The notes under the pieces are model-generated. The model had not been told where the DNA came from. It ran no database searches and saw only the letters and a list, made by a program, of their open reading frames with translations. DNA of 5,169 nt, taken from assembly GCA_902462665.1 (NCBI GenBank), contig CABQCM010000136.1, positions 1 through 5,169 on the forward strand, read 5' to 3'. Shown here piece after piece: positions 5,124 through 5,169 of the stretch. Position 1 is the first letter of the stretch; every line of letters starts with the position of its first letter. The translations under genes were made by a program, and so were the position numbers. This DNA comes from an uncultured Oscillospiraceae bacterium. GTDB lineage: Bacteria; Bacillota; Clostridia; Oscillospirales; Acutalibacteraceae.

Positions 5124-5169
5124 TCGTTGTTTCGACGTTCGCCAAAACACAATGGATCGGCCTACGTTT

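Overview
The window looks like chromosomal DNA of a spore-forming, Gram-positive member of the Clostridia. The grounds are a division/cell-wall (dcw) cluster in the Firmicute order mraZ–rsmH–ftsL–class B PBP, a Cys-rich segment in RsmH, AGGAGG-type ribosome binding sites, sigma-A promoters, and two CotF-type spore coat genes. Base composition is moderate, around half GC by eye. Genus cannot be decided from the sequence alone.

Layout on the minus strand, read right to left from about 3640 to 1. A sigma-A promoter (TTGCAA-N17-TATAAT) lies upstream of mraZ. Three AGTGG repeats spaced exactly 10 bp apart start at the predicted transcription start; these are very likely the MraZ autoregulatory boxes. 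Then come mraZ (3113-3532), rsmH (2162-3091), a divergent FtsL-like protein (1609-2094) and the first 439 codons of a class B penicillin-binding protein (1-1318), which runs off the left edge. The PBP is separated from ftsL by 290 bp. That gap holds its own near-consensus extended -10 promoter and a roughly 145-nt leader with predicted RNA structure. The PBP carries the two cysteines, 19 residues apart and the second inside the SxN motif, known from the redox-controlled sporulation PBP SpoVD.

To the right of mraZ is a divergent intergenic region of about 320 bp. It contains a 29-bp imperfect palindrome with a GAAC-N4-GTTC (LexA-like) core and a 10-bp-phased AATTAGC direct repeat. On the plus strand follows one gene for a SIS-domain phosphosugar isomerase-like protein (3850-4530, start uncertain). 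It ends at a perfect 19-bp bidirectional terminator (4551-4591), which it shares with two convergent minus-strand spore coat genes: a CotF-like protein (4614-4889) and a 61-residue relative (4918-5103).

How the genes fit together: MraZ regulates the cluster, RsmH methylates 16S rRNA, FtsL belongs to the divisome, and the PBP cross-links septal or spore-cortex peptidoglycan. The SIS gene and the coat genes are separate transcription units. I see no mobile element, CRISPR array, tRNA or rRNA, and no clear case for an entirely new system. The most interesting signals are regulatory: the separately promoted, structured PBP leader, the MraZ box array with a possible distant fourth site, and the LexA-like palindrome.
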